Made by a program: the position numbers and the translations under genes. Positions 1 through 7,522 of a stretch of 33,802 nt of DNA are shown here, in pieces. This DNA comes from Flavivirga aquimarina (lineage in GTDB: Bacteria > Bacteroidota > Bacteroidia > Flavobacteriales > Flavobacteriaceae). The DNA lies in the NCBI RefSeq assembly GCF_030540835.1, contig NZ_JAUOEK010000089.1, positions 1-33,802 on the forward strand. The letters are read 5' to 3'. The notes beneath the pieces were generated by a model. It was given only the letters and a program-made list of their open reading frames with translations. It was not told the origin of the DNA and did not search any database. Numbering within the stretch: position 1 is the stretch's first letter; each line of letters begins with the position of its first letter.

Positions 1-254
1 CTGCAGAGATTGAATATCGGATTACCTGAAAACTGTCTGGAGAGTACTGTCTTTGAATCCTCTATACAATCGCCCCCACAATAGTAGATACTGGCGAAAG
101 AATAAAATATATCTTTCCAGTTGTAAAAAGTGGTCGGGCTCAAAACAGGAAGGTTGGACTGGAGAAAATCGCCAAGGTGCATCTTGTCAAACTCATCCAA
201 AACAAAATTAATACCGCCAAAGGCGTTTATCTGAGAAGAATTCAATACTTTCAT
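1..254 (-). mobile_element. IS1380-family transposase, 5' part, cut by the window edge
   Basis: Reading from an ATG at 254 down to base 1 gives 84 codons with no stop. The protein starts MKVLNSSQINAFGG and continues with NFVLDEFDKM, SPTTFYNW and YYCGGDCIED, the N-terminal pattern of Bacteroidota IS1380-type (DDE group 1) transposases, judged from memory of the family. The catalytic DDE residues would lie outside the window. The rest of the insertion sequence therefore lies to the left, and this end sits next to the 3' end of the arsenosugar locus. I could not identify the terminal inverted repeat. Confidence 0.7.
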
Positions 255-692
255 CTTGTGTCTTTTTGTGGAAACACCAATTTAGGTGAAAAAGCACAAG
301 CCGCAAAGTATTGGTAAAACAATCTTTGCGGCATTTTTATTGAATAAACTTGCGGATTTTAGGAGCTATCGGGACTGCCTCGAGGATAGTTCGTTTCAAG
401 AAATTTTTTATTATTTTAAACTTAACAATATTATCGTGCTAAAGATGGTTGCAAAAGTCAGAAACAAAAGTTATCTGAGAGGGATTAATTAACATATATT
501 AATTTCTTACATACCCCTGATTTGAATGAGTTGAAGAAGCATTTTAATGTTAAGTTTTTTTATAGTGTGTTATGTAGTTAGGAGATAGCTTTAAAAGAGG
601 AAATGGATTAGGAAAGCTATGGCATAAAGCCAAAATTCAAAAATAGCTATTTATACCTTTCAGGCATTATACTCTTCTTTTTCTGATAAAAA
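255..692. other. Non-coding stretch between IS1380 leader and arsM
   Basis: This 438-base stretch holds no gene I trust. Its left part is probably the IS1380 leader and end. A perfect 9-bp inverted repeat (GCCGCAAAG at 300-308, CTTTGCGGC at 324-332) is followed by a T-rich run, so on the plus strand it looks like a terminator or an IS leader hairpin. A 68-codon open frame at 286-492 crosses this hairpin and resembles nothing. The rest is AT-rich. There is no obvious terminator directly behind arsM. Confidence 0.5.
300..340 (+). terminator. Hairpin with T-rich tail in the IS leader
   Basis: A 9-bp perfect stem (GCCGCAAAG and CTTTGCGGC, 15-base loop) is followed by ATTTTTATT. It lies upstream of the IS1380 transposase start and points away from it. 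It may be an intrinsic terminator, or a leader structure shielding the transposase from outside transcription. Confidence 0.4.
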
Positions 693-1664
693 TTAACAAC
701 ATCCACCACCATCATAATGGTATGTAGATTCTGAAAAATAAATATCATCTCTATTCAATGCCTTTAGTATTCCTGCTGTTTTATCGCAAATGGCTAATGG
801 CTGATTTTTTAGTAAGACATGCCCAGATTTATCATCAAAATAATCTTCATCTCCATAATAAATAGCTGCTTTGCCTGTAAAGATACAAGGGCCATCTGCT
901 GGCATAGGGTCTTTAATAGCGGCAACTTCAATCGATTCTATATAAATTAACTCGTCTGTTGGATAATTTTTAGGGTCGAGTATTCTATATGGTTTTCTTG
1001 CTCTAATTTCGATAGTACCAAAACCAGCATCCGTTAATGCTTTTACATAGTCTGCAATTGGCAGACTACCACTTAAACATAAAGCGCGTAGTCTTTCGTC
1101 GTTGCGTAACGTATCATTCATAGGTTGTTCGCATGTAGGGTCGCTCATTACTAACCTTCCATGAGGTTTTAAAACGCGATACATTTCTGCGATGGCCTTT
1201 TTTAAATCGTCTGCCTTAAAAATATTAAATAAACAGTTTTGAGCTGCTACATCAATGCTATTATCTTCCACAGGAAGATTCATAGCATCCCCTTTTTTAA
1301 GATCCACAAAGTCACTTTTAAACCAACTGTTTTGGGCTTCGGCTTCAATAAAGTTTTTGCGAGAAGCTTCTAACATCTCATCAACAACATCAACGCCCAC
1401 AACACCTCCTTTTTGACGATTAAAATAAGCGAATTGTAATAATTCCATACCACCACCAACACCTACATATAAGGTCTTGGGGTTATTGGTTAAATCGCGA
1501 GCATGTACCGTACTTCCACAACCATAGTTCATTTCTTGCATGATTTTTGGGATTTTTAATCCGGGTAATTCCCAAATAGGATTTGTGGTGCAACATAGCC
1601 CAACATCTGGTGTTAAAGCGGCTTCTTTATATACATCGTGGGTTGTTTCTAAATAATCACTCAT
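693..1664 (-). CDS. arsM: Arsenosugar-pathway arsenite S-adenosylmethionine methyltransferase ArsM
   Basis: A 323-aa cytosolic class I SAM methyltransferase expected to methylate trivalent arsenic, giving the dimethylated arsenical that is the substrate of ArsS. The SAM-binding glycine motif YVGVGGGMELL lies at about residues 66-76, with an acidic GVDVVDEML strand at 90-98. Cysteines that could hold As(III) are at C24-C25, C49, C144, C178 and C196, and the protein ends in GGGCC, a Cys pair. It is the last gene of the minus-strand locus, 69 bases after the phosphorylase gene and behind a heptamer repeat. The ATG at 1664 is the only start that keeps the N-terminal Cys pair. Family assignment rests on motif recognition plus the arsS neighbourhood. 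Confidence 0.88.
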   Translation of the reverse strand: MSDYLETTHDVYKEAALTPDVGLCCTTNPIWELPGLKIPKIMQEMNYGCGSTVHARDLTNNPKTLYVGVGGGMELLQFAYFNRQKGGVVGVDVVDEMLEASRKNFIEAEAQNSWFKSDFVDLKKGDAMNLPVEDNSIDVAAQNCLFNIFKADDLKKAIAEMYRVLKPHGRLVMSDPTCEQPMNDTLRNDERLRALCLSGSLPIADYVKALTDAGFGTIEIRARKPYRILDPKNYPTDELIYIESIEVAAIKDPMPADGPCIFTGKAAIYYGDEDYFDDKSGHVLLKNQPLAICDKTAGILKALNRDDIYFSESTYHYDGGGCC

Positions 1665-1670
1665 GGTTTC

Positions 1671-1712
1671 AGTATTTAGTGTTCAGTATTCAGTATTCAG
1701 TGTTCGGTGTTC
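1671..1712. repeat. 7-bp tandem repeat upstream of arsM
   Basis: Six consecutive heptamers on the plus strand read AGTATTT, AGTGTTC, AGTATTC, AGTATTC, AGTGTTC, GGTGTTC (consensus AGTRTTC). The array fills most of the 69-base gap between the phosphorylase stop and the arsM ATG, ending about 7 bases before arsM. Copy number could vary by slippage and change the spacing or structure of the arsM leader. Confidence 0.85.
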
Positions 1713-1733
1713 AGTCTATGACTGCAAACTATT

Positions 1734-2546
1734 TTAAAGTGTTTTTATTAATTCTTTAAATAATGTTATCATATCTGGTTCTGCTTTTGCAGCGCTTTCA
1801 ATGATATCCGAAATATTAACAGGCTCTAAGTTGTCTGGGTCGCATTCATCTGTTAAAACTGACACGGCAGCTACTTTTAATTTTAAATGATTCGCCACGA
1901 TAATTTCGGGAACTGTACTCATACCAACAGCATCAGATCCAATAATTTTTAACATACGATATTCTGCTTTGGTTTCTAATTGTGGTCCCACAACACTAGC
2001 GTAAACACCTTTATGTAATTTAATATTATTTGCTTTAGCTATACTTTCAAATTTTGAGTTGATTTCGACATCATAAGGAGCACTCATGTCTACAAAGCGT
2101 TCTCCTAATTCTTCAACACCTTTAAATGCTAAAGGCGAGCTTCCTTGTAAATTAATATGATCTTCAATAAGCATCAATTCGCTTTTCTTAAAGTTTAAAT
2201 TAATAGCTCCGGCAGCATTAGAAACCAATAATGTTTTAATACCTAATTTTTCCATAATACGAACCGGGAAGGTAACATCTTGTAAAGTATAGCCTTCGTA
2301 TAAATGAAAACGCCCTTGCATAACCACCACTTTTTTGCCAGCAAGTTCACCATAAATTAATTTTCCTTTATGAAACTCGACCGTTGCTGTTGGAAAGTTA
2401 GGGATGTGATTATAGCTAACTTCTTTTATAATGTCTATTTCGTCAATAAGTTGTCCTAATCCAGTGCCTAGAATGATGCCTATTTCAGGAGATTCAAAAC
2501 CTTTGTCTTGTAGGTATTTAGTGGTTTCGTTGATGTATTTAATCAT
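1734..2546 (-). CDS. Trimeric-type purine nucleoside phosphorylase
   Basis: A 270-aa family member cleaving purine nucleosides with phosphate to base and ribose-1-phosphate. Visible motifs: phosphate loop GTGLG (27-31), GRFHLYEGY (78-86), NAAGAIN (110-116), PQLETKAE with Glu191, GMSTVPE (208-214), and TDECDPDN from residue 232. The position equivalent to human PNP Asn243 appears to be Asp233. Asp is also found there in methylthioadenosine phosphorylase and favours 6-aminopurines. In this locus the natural job would be removing adenine from dimethylarsinoyl-deoxyadenosine, the ArsS product. It could equally be the cell's general PNP. It sits 52 bases after the DUF2064 transferase gene and 69 before arsM. 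Confidence 0.87.
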   Translation of the reverse strand: MIKYINETTKYLQDKGFESPEIGIILGTGLGQLIDEIDIIKEVSYNHIPNFPTATVEFHKGKLIYGELAGKKVVVMQGRFHLYEGYTLQDVTFPVRIMEKLGIKTLLVSNAAGAINLNFKKSELMLIEDHINLQGSSPLAFKGVEELGERFVDMSAPYDVEINSKFESIAKANNIKLHKGVYASVVGPQLETKAEYRMLKIIGSDAVGMSTVPEIIVANHLKLKVAAVSVLTDECDPDNLEPVNISDIIESAAKAEPDMITLFKELIKTL

Positions 2547-2598
2547 CTTATATTTTTTGAAATTATTTTTTGAAAAAATCTAATCTAATGTAATGAAT

Positions 2599-3234
2599 TT
2601 ATACGTTATCAATTAAAGATTTAACCTTTAATTGAAGCGCTTCATTGAGTTGGTAGAATGATGAGTTTTCTAGATCTTCGAAGGTGTCAATATCATTTAA
2701 TGTTTCCAGTAAAGTATAAGATATATTTTTCTCATCTAATTCCTTAAGGGTAACCTCTAATAAATGGGATTCACTCCAGGGTTTATTGTCAAATATGGCA
2801 TGATACGTTTTTGTCATACCCACAAGATAATATCCACCATCAACGGCAGGGCCAAAAACAACATTGTTATTTTTTAAAGCCTCAAGTCCGTTTTCAATAT
2901 GGTCTGAACTAATGTCCGGTAAATCAGAGCCTATAAGAACGATACGTTCATAACCATCCTCAAAGCCTTTTATAAAAGCATTTTTCATACGTTCACCTAA
3001 ATTTTCCCCTTCTTGAATTGTTTTGTAATCATTTATCCATTTGGTGTTAACTACTGCATCAGAAAAATAAATTCGTTTATCTGCTTGAAGATTTTGAGTC
3101 GCCTCTTCGGTAACTTTAACGAGTTCGCTATAAACATCAAAAGCGCCTTGATTACCAATCGTTTTGGCAAGTCTTGTTTTTACTTTTCCTAGCTTTATGT
3201 TTTTTACAAAAACAATAACGAGTTCTTTATTCAT
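2599..3234 (-). CDS. DUF2064 glycosyltransferase-like protein of arsenosugar biosynthesis (TIGR04282 type)
   Basis: A 211-aa protein with a GT-A/nucleotidyltransferase-like fold family signature: VFVKNIKLGKVKTRLAK at 8-24 (the nucleotide-binding GKxKTRL loop), the acidic GSDLPDIS at 102-109, and DGGYYLVGM at 132-140. This is the rSAM-associated transferase 1 family that co-occurs with ArsS. It is thought to act on the arsinoyl-ribose intermediate, though the exact reaction is not proven. Its start overlaps the end of the rhodanese gene by 8 bases, which implies co-translation. A second, diverged DUF2064 copy lies at 10823-11509. Confidence 0.82.
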   Translation of the reverse strand: MNKELVIVFVKNIKLGKVKTRLAKTIGNQGAFDVYSELVKVTEEATQNLQADKRIYFSDAVVNTKWINDYKTIQEGENLGERMKNAFIKGFEDGYERIVLIGSDLPDISSDHIENGLEALKNNNVVFGPAVDGGYYLVGMTKTYHAIFDNKPWSESHLLEVTLKELDEKNISYTLLETLNDIDTFEDLENSSFYQLNEALQLKVKSLIDNV

Positions 3235-3721
3235 ATACTTTTATACCTTTTTTTAACCATTTACTCCATTCTTTTGAAAAGGTGTGAATGCTATCTGTTT
3301 CTTTTTCTGCGGAATTATAAACAGGAAAATCGTTGCTTTTCCATTCAAAAATACCTCCATATAAATTTTCTACATATCTATATCCTACTTTTTTAAGACT
3401 GTCTGCTATAGATTCTGAACGAATTCCAACGGAGCAATACACCACTATTTTAGCGTCTTTATTTGGAATCTTTTTTTGTACGCTATCTATTTCAAAATGG
3501 TCGTAACCCACATGAATGGCGTTTTTTAAATGACTCGTTTTGTATTCTTTTAATTCTCTGGAATCTAAAATAATAACGTCTGTTTTTGGCTTTGCCAATT
3601 CCTGAACCGTTATATAAGGCACACTATTATCGTTATATTGTTTCAATAACTTGTCAATAGATTTTTGTGCAAACAAAGAAAAGCTTTGAAGAAATAATAA
3701 AAAAAGTAAGGTGTTTTTCAT
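3227..3721 (-). CDS. Periplasmic single-domain rhodanese-like protein
   Basis: A 164-aa protein with a signal peptide (MKNTLLFLLFLQSFSLFAQ) and one rhodanese domain. The domain carries LDSRELKEY at about 52-60, HLKNAIHV at 64-71 and the active loop CSVGIRS beginning with Cys96, followed by GYRYVENLYGGIFEW. The active cysteine is present, so sulfurtransfer or a thiol/arsenic redox role is possible. Cdc25/rhodanese-fold arsenate reductases are known, but nothing here proves that activity. It lies 29 bases after the phosphoesterase gene and overlaps the DUF2064 gene by 8 bases. Export puts it outside the cytosolic ArsM/ArsS steps. Confidence 0.8.
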   Translation of the reverse strand: MKNTLLFLLFLQSFSLFAQKSIDKLLKQYNDNSVPYITVQELAKPKTDVIILDSRELKEYKTSHLKNAIHVGYDHFEIDSVQKKIPNKDAKIVVYCSVGIRSESIADSLKKVGYRYVENLYGGIFEWKSNDFPVYNSAEKETDSIHTFSKEWSKWLKKGIKVYE

Positions 3722-3750
3722 AACGATTTAGTCTCTCAAATTTAGTAAAA

Positions 3751-4578
3751 TTACAACTGAATACCGAATCCTTGTACCCCACTTTCTATGTCAGGTAGAA
3801 TTTCAGTATTATCCCAAATTCCAGTAATAATTGTTCTGGCATATTCCTCAGGGAGTAATCCGTTTTGCATTAATTTGTTAGTTAGTTTATAATTGTAATT
3901 TAATGTGTGATGTTCATAGTTTAAAATACCATTATCATCACCTAAAATAGCATACCAAACACTTGAATTGCCATCGTTAGCAGGCATACCAATAACCCCC
4001 GGATTTAGCCAAATTTTATGGTCTTTTTCATGATGAAATGGTAAGCCACAATGGCCACCAACAATCATATCATAGTTATCTACTGAAAAACTTTGAGCTT
4101 TAGTTTCCCAAGGCGTAGATTTAAAGATGAATTCTGAAGTATTTGCATAAGACCCATGTACTACCATCACTTTTTTACCAGCGTAATTAAAAGTGATATG
4201 ATCCGGTAAAGTTTTCATAAACTCTAAAGAATCATTTGAAAGTTTGCTTTGTGCATATGGATACCATTGTTGGGAAAACCCATCGCATCTGGAGCCTTTT
4301 TCGAAATCACATGCGCAGTCTTCTGCACCTTCTCGAAGTTGAATTTCTACATTACCAGCAATACTTTTAGGTTTCCAGATTTTAAATAATTGTACGGTTT
4401 CTTCTGGTTGGGCACAATACCCAACAATATCACCCGTACAAATACAATTTTCGGGGCTTATACGTTCATGTTCTGCAATCTGTTTCAAGGCTTCCAAAGC
4501 TTGAAGATTGCTATAAACACCTCCGAAAAGTAATACTTTGCCCGATATGTTGCCTAAATGTTCTATTTTTTTATCCAT
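3751..4578 (-). CDS. Metallophosphoesterase-like protein with incomplete metal site
   Basis: A 275-aa calcineurin-like phosphoesterase fold. The open frame reaches 4719, but the first 47 codons are the symporter gene read in another frame, so I choose the ATG at 4578 (MDKKIEHLGN). That start overlaps the symporter end by 16 bases. Recognisable elements: CTGDIVGY (Asp50), AGNVE (Asn76), VVHGS (His141) and VGGHCG (His176). The usual first motif DxH reads GVY at 20-22, and the last GHxH reads GHCG, so ligands of one metal site seem lost. A Cys cluster (C88, C90, C98) follows the GNVE motif. It could dephosphorylate an arsenosugar intermediate, or be a binding protein. No better homologue is recognised. 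Confidence 0.72.
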   Translation of the reverse strand: MDKKIEHLGNISGKVLLFGGVYSNLQALEALKQIAEHERISPENCICTGDIVGYCAQPEETVQLFKIWKPKSIAGNVEIQLREGAEDCACDFEKGSRCDGFSQQWYPYAQSKLSNDSLEFMKTLPDHITFNYAGKKVMVVHGSYANTSEFIFKSTPWETKAQSFSVDNYDMIVGGHCGLPFHHEKDHKIWLNPGVIGMPANDGNSSVWYAILGDDNGILNYEHHTLNYNYKLTNKLMQNGLLPEEYARTIITGIWDNTEILPDIESGVQGFGIQL

Positions 4579-5951
4579 TTTGGAAGTATATAAAAAGTGA
4601 TACAAGATAGAATGCCCCAAATATTTACCCAGAGTAAATCGGCATATTTTCCCTCTGTAAAAATTAATGATTTCGGAAAAATTTCGAAAACCAAAAGAAA
4701 CCCGAAAACCAAACCACAAATCACACTCAGGTAAAAACTTATTTTAGGGACTTTCACATTCCAGAAAACAAATACAGGTGTTAAGCCAATTACCATGGTA
4801 CCAGAAATGGTTGTAGCGGATAATATTTCAGCATTAAAAAAAACAGGAAGTGTTCCTAAAACGGCAATTGTTGCCATTGAAAAACGACCAAATGTTAGAT
4901 TTTTACCTATTTTTAAATCGATAGCTAATAATTTTGAAAATGATGAAAATGTGGAGTCTAAAGTTGATGCTGCAGATGTAATCATAATAAAATTTATAAC
5001 TAGTAAAATGACTATGCCAAAGGCTTTACCTACTTCAACTGCGGCTTGCCCTTTCATGCCTTGTGTTTCTGCATAAACGCCAATAATACTAAACAGAATA
5101 ATACATAAAGCGCCCAAAATACTGGCTAGTAAAAAACTTTTTCTAGTCACTTTGGGGGATGAAATAAAGGCGCGATCTGTTAATACAGGGTCGTGAAACG
5201 GATAGCTAAACGATTGGAGGATGGCAGCAAAAAATAAATTAAGCCCTAATTCAAAACTCCAGGTACCTGAAGTTACGACGTCTTTTACCGAGAAATTTTC
5301 TACTGAAAATACATGCCATAAAATGACAATAAGCAAGATTGAAAATAACACCATCTGAATTACATCTGTAAATATCGAACTACTTAACCCACCTTTAATG
5401 GCATAGGCTAAAGTAAGAACGGTAAATACAATAATAGCTATATAATAAGGTTGGGTTCCAGTATCACCAAAATAGCTTCCAATGACCATTGTGTTACTCC
5501 AAACTTCATTAAATAAACGGATAGCAATCAAAACAGAAAAAATGGCCATGGCGCCTTTTCCAAATTTAGTTGTTAAGAATTGATGGATGCTTTTAAAACC
5601 GCCTTTGGTTCGTATTTGATAAATCAAGATACCAGCAACAGCAAACGATAAATAATAACCAGCATAAGCCACACCACCTACAATCCCGAAATCGAGTCCG
5701 AGATTTGCAGCATTCGTGATACTTTTAGCGAAAATCCACGAAATGATTAAGCTACCAGTCAACACAAACGTATTTGGTGCTTTACGGTTACTTACAGCTT
5801 TAAAAAACTGATCTGTGGTTTTTGCCAATGGTGACAAGAAAAACAGTATCAAACTCGATACGATAATTAATGCCCATTGAGCCCATCCTAGCCTTCCCAA
5901 AGGGAAGGAACTCTCACTTAGATGGAATGCTATGTTTAAGAAGTTGTTCAT
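4563..5951 (-). CDS. Sodium:solute symporter (SSS family)
   Basis: A 462-aa inner-membrane protein with about 12-13 hydrophobic segments and SSS-type sequence such as YAIKGGLSSSIFTDVIQM, SYPFHDPVLTDRAF and ITSAASTLDSTFSSFSKLLAIDL. It should use the sodium gradient to import a small solute. The substrate cannot be read from sequence. It follows susD by 86 bases and overlaps the phosphoesterase gene by 16, so it looks co-transcribed. It could bring across the inner membrane what SusCD takes through the outer one. Oddly, a perfect palindrome (5892-5908) lies inside codons for SFPLGR near the N-terminus. No later Met precedes the first membrane segment. Confidence 0.85.
   Translation of the reverse strand: MNNFLNIAFHLSESSFPLGRLGWAQWALIIVSSLILFFLSPLAKTTDQFFKAVSNRKAPNTFVLTGSLIISWIFAKSITNAANLGLDFGIVGGVAYAGYYLSFAVAGILIYQIRTKGGFKSIHQFLTTKFGKGAMAIFSVLIAIRLFNEVWSNTMVIGSYFGDTGTQPYYIAIIVFTVLTLAYAIKGGLSSSIFTDVIQMVLFSILLIVILWHVFSVENFSVKDVVTSGTWSFELGLNLFFAAILQSFSYPFHDPVLTDRAFISSPKVTRKSFLLASILGALCIILFSIIGVYAETQGMKGQAAVEVGKAFGIVILLVINFIMITSAASTLDSTFSSFSKLLAIDLKIGKNLTFGRFSMATIAVLGTLPVFFNAEILSATTISGTMVIGLTPVFVFWNVKVPKISFYLSVICGLVFGFLLVFEIFPKSLIFTEGKYADLLWVNIWGILSCITFYILPKWIKK
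5892..5908. repeat. Palindrome CCTTCCC-AAA-GGGAAGG inside symporter N-terminus
   Basis: A perfect 7-bp stem with an AAA loop, of the same style as the other AAA/TTT-loop palindromes in this locus (6006-6020, 12714-12743). This one is translated in frame as part of the symporter N-terminus, before the first transmembrane segment. Confidence 0.8.
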
Positions 5952-6005
5952 TCAATTACACTCAAGATACTTTTTGTTTTTTTAATTTAAAATGCCTTAC
6001 AGTTT

Positions 6006-6020
6006 CCCTCCTTTGGAGGG
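6006..6020. repeat. Palindrome CCCTCC-TTT-GGAGGG between susD and symporter genes
   Basis: A perfect 6-bp stem with a TTT loop sits 17 bases beyond the susD stop, in the 86-base gap before the symporter gene. There is no U-run after it in the direction of transcription, so a processing or stability hairpin, or a repeated palindromic element, fits better than a terminator. Confidence 0.7.
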
Positions 6021-6037
6021 ATTAAGGGAGGCTTTTT

Positions 6038-7477
6038 CTATTCATCCCACCAAACAGAGATATTAATACTATTATTATCTGTTGCCGATGCCGCTTCGGC
6101 ATAGTTTTCTGCATTTAAAGCCTCTTCTTCAGCAGGGTATGGCATGCGAACAGGTAACAGGTCATTGTTTAAACTTGCTGAAATGGCTTTTAACTCAGGA
6201 AACCCAGTGCGTCTGTATTCTATCCAACCTTCATAGCCATTAATAACACTCGCAATCCATTTTTGAGTGATAATTTGTTCTAAAGGTGTCGATGTAGCCG
6301 AATTAAAATTGGCATTTCCAGTTAAGTAATTGGCTGGTAAATCGGTATTCCAATAGTCAAAAGCTAATGTTACACCAGTCTCATATAAAGTTTGAGCATC
6401 GGCAGTAATTAAACCTCTTTCAGCGGCTTCTGCTAATGCAAAATGTACTTCCCAAGCGGTTATAAAATTAGCATCTAAAGTAGACGTGTCTTCTCGAAAA
6501 GCTGTTCCTGCCAGAGAATAATCTGCTAATGTAACCGACGTTGATGTTGCATCAATACCGTTTAATAAGCCATTAAATTCTCCTGAATTAGAGTTTGAAA
6601 ATGATCTGAATAATATATTTATTCTAGGATCATTTAAATCGGTTAAAATGTCTTCCATGGTTTCAGATAAAACAAAATTGTTGAAATCACCGATGCGCAA
6701 TTGTGCTAATCTAAAGCTATTCGGGTCAGAATTTGTAAAATTGAAAATGGCATTTTGATCATTGGTTTTAATGTAATTATCATTATCGAAAAGTGCTTGT
6801 AATTGAGATGATACATCAACTCTTCCTGAAATTCGTATCAGATGTTTAATTTTTAGAGCATTGGCAAAACGAATCCAAGCTTGTAAGTCGCCATTAAATA
6901 AAATATCACCTTGTAACTGAATAGCATCATTATAATTTTGAATAGCCGTAATGCCTTTATCTAAATTGTCTAGAATACCACCATCATTTACATAAATAGC
7001 TTCTTGAGAATCGTAAGTTGGAGTCACAGTCCCATTCACCCCATTAAAAGCTTCAAAATAAGGGACATCACCAAATAAATCAGTTAAACCAGCTGCCATA
7101 TAGGCTTTTAGAATTAAAGCTGGGCCTTCGTAAACTTTAAAGGCATCAACAGTTTTTGACTGATTTAAAATGATTTCATTATCTCTTAAATTTGTATAAA
7201 AAATGGGCCATGGATTACCTCCTAATTGAGGTGATTTCAAGGCGTGTCTGTCGAATAAATTAAAATCTAAAGCTGTGCGATGTTGCGCTAGTAAATCTCC
7301 AGCTACAAAACCTTCGTAACTCATCTCTTCACCGAAATTATAAATAACCTGTCGTAATAATAAACTTGGTTGTACTGTTACTGGTGCATTAGGATTGGTA
7401 TTGATTTCTTCAAAGTCTTTAGTGCAGCTCACCGTTATAAGACTTAAAATCGCGATTATATATAGACTATTTTTCAT
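6038..7477 (-). CDS. SusD/RagB-family outer-membrane nutrient-binding lipoprotein
   Basis: A 479-aa surface lipoprotein with lipobox LITVSC (Cys18) after a short signal peptide. The body resembles the SusD-like_2 group: FEEINTNPNAPVTVQPSLLLRQV near the N-terminus, then FGDVPYFEAF, IRFANALKIKHLIRISG, and a C-terminal VINGYEGWIEYRRTGFPEL. SusD proteins form the lid of the SusC transporter and choose the ligand. It is 45 bases downstream of susC. The ligand is unknown, and no glycoside hydrolase or peptidase accompanies the pair. The only nearby enzymes are those for arsenosugars, which is unusual for a SusCD locus. Confidence 0.9.
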   Translation of the reverse strand: MKNSLYIIAILSLITVSCTKDFEEINTNPNAPVTVQPSLLLRQVIYNFGEEMSYEGFVAGDLLAQHRTALDFNLFDRHALKSPQLGGNPWPIFYTNLRDNEIILNQSKTVDAFKVYEGPALILKAYMAAGLTDLFGDVPYFEAFNGVNGTVTPTYDSQEAIYVNDGGILDNLDKGITAIQNYNDAIQLQGDILFNGDLQAWIRFANALKIKHLIRISGRVDVSSQLQALFDNDNYIKTNDQNAIFNFTNSDPNSFRLAQLRIGDFNNFVLSETMEDILTDLNDPRINILFRSFSNSNSGEFNGLLNGIDATSTSVTLADYSLAGTAFREDTSTLDANFITAWEVHFALAEAAERGLITADAQTLYETGVTLAFDYWNTDLPANYLTGNANFNSATSTPLEQIITQKWIASVINGYEGWIEYRRTGFPELKAISASLNNDLLPVRMPYPAEEEALNAENYAEAASATDNNSINISVWWDE

Positions 7478-7505
7478 TTTAATATTTTTACTTTTTTCAT
7501 GAGAG

Positions 7506-7521
7506 TCTCACCTTCGTGGGA
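7506..7521. repeat. Hairpin TCTCAC-CTTC-GTGGGA between susC and susD
   Basis: A 6-bp stem (one G-T pair) with a CTTC loop, lying directly after the susC stop codon in the 45-base gap before susD. It is related in form to the CTTC/GAAG-loop hairpins at 11516-11533 and 11598-11617. Confidence 0.6.
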
Positions 7522-7522
7522 A

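Noticed and set aside
286-492. 68-codon plus-strand open frame
   Set aside because: It spans the IS leader hairpin, has no family resemblance and no promoter; treated as chance.
4579-4719. N-terminal extension of the metallophosphoesterase frame
   Set aside because: The extra 47 codons lie wholly inside the symporter coding sequence; the ATG at 4578 starts the recognisable domain.
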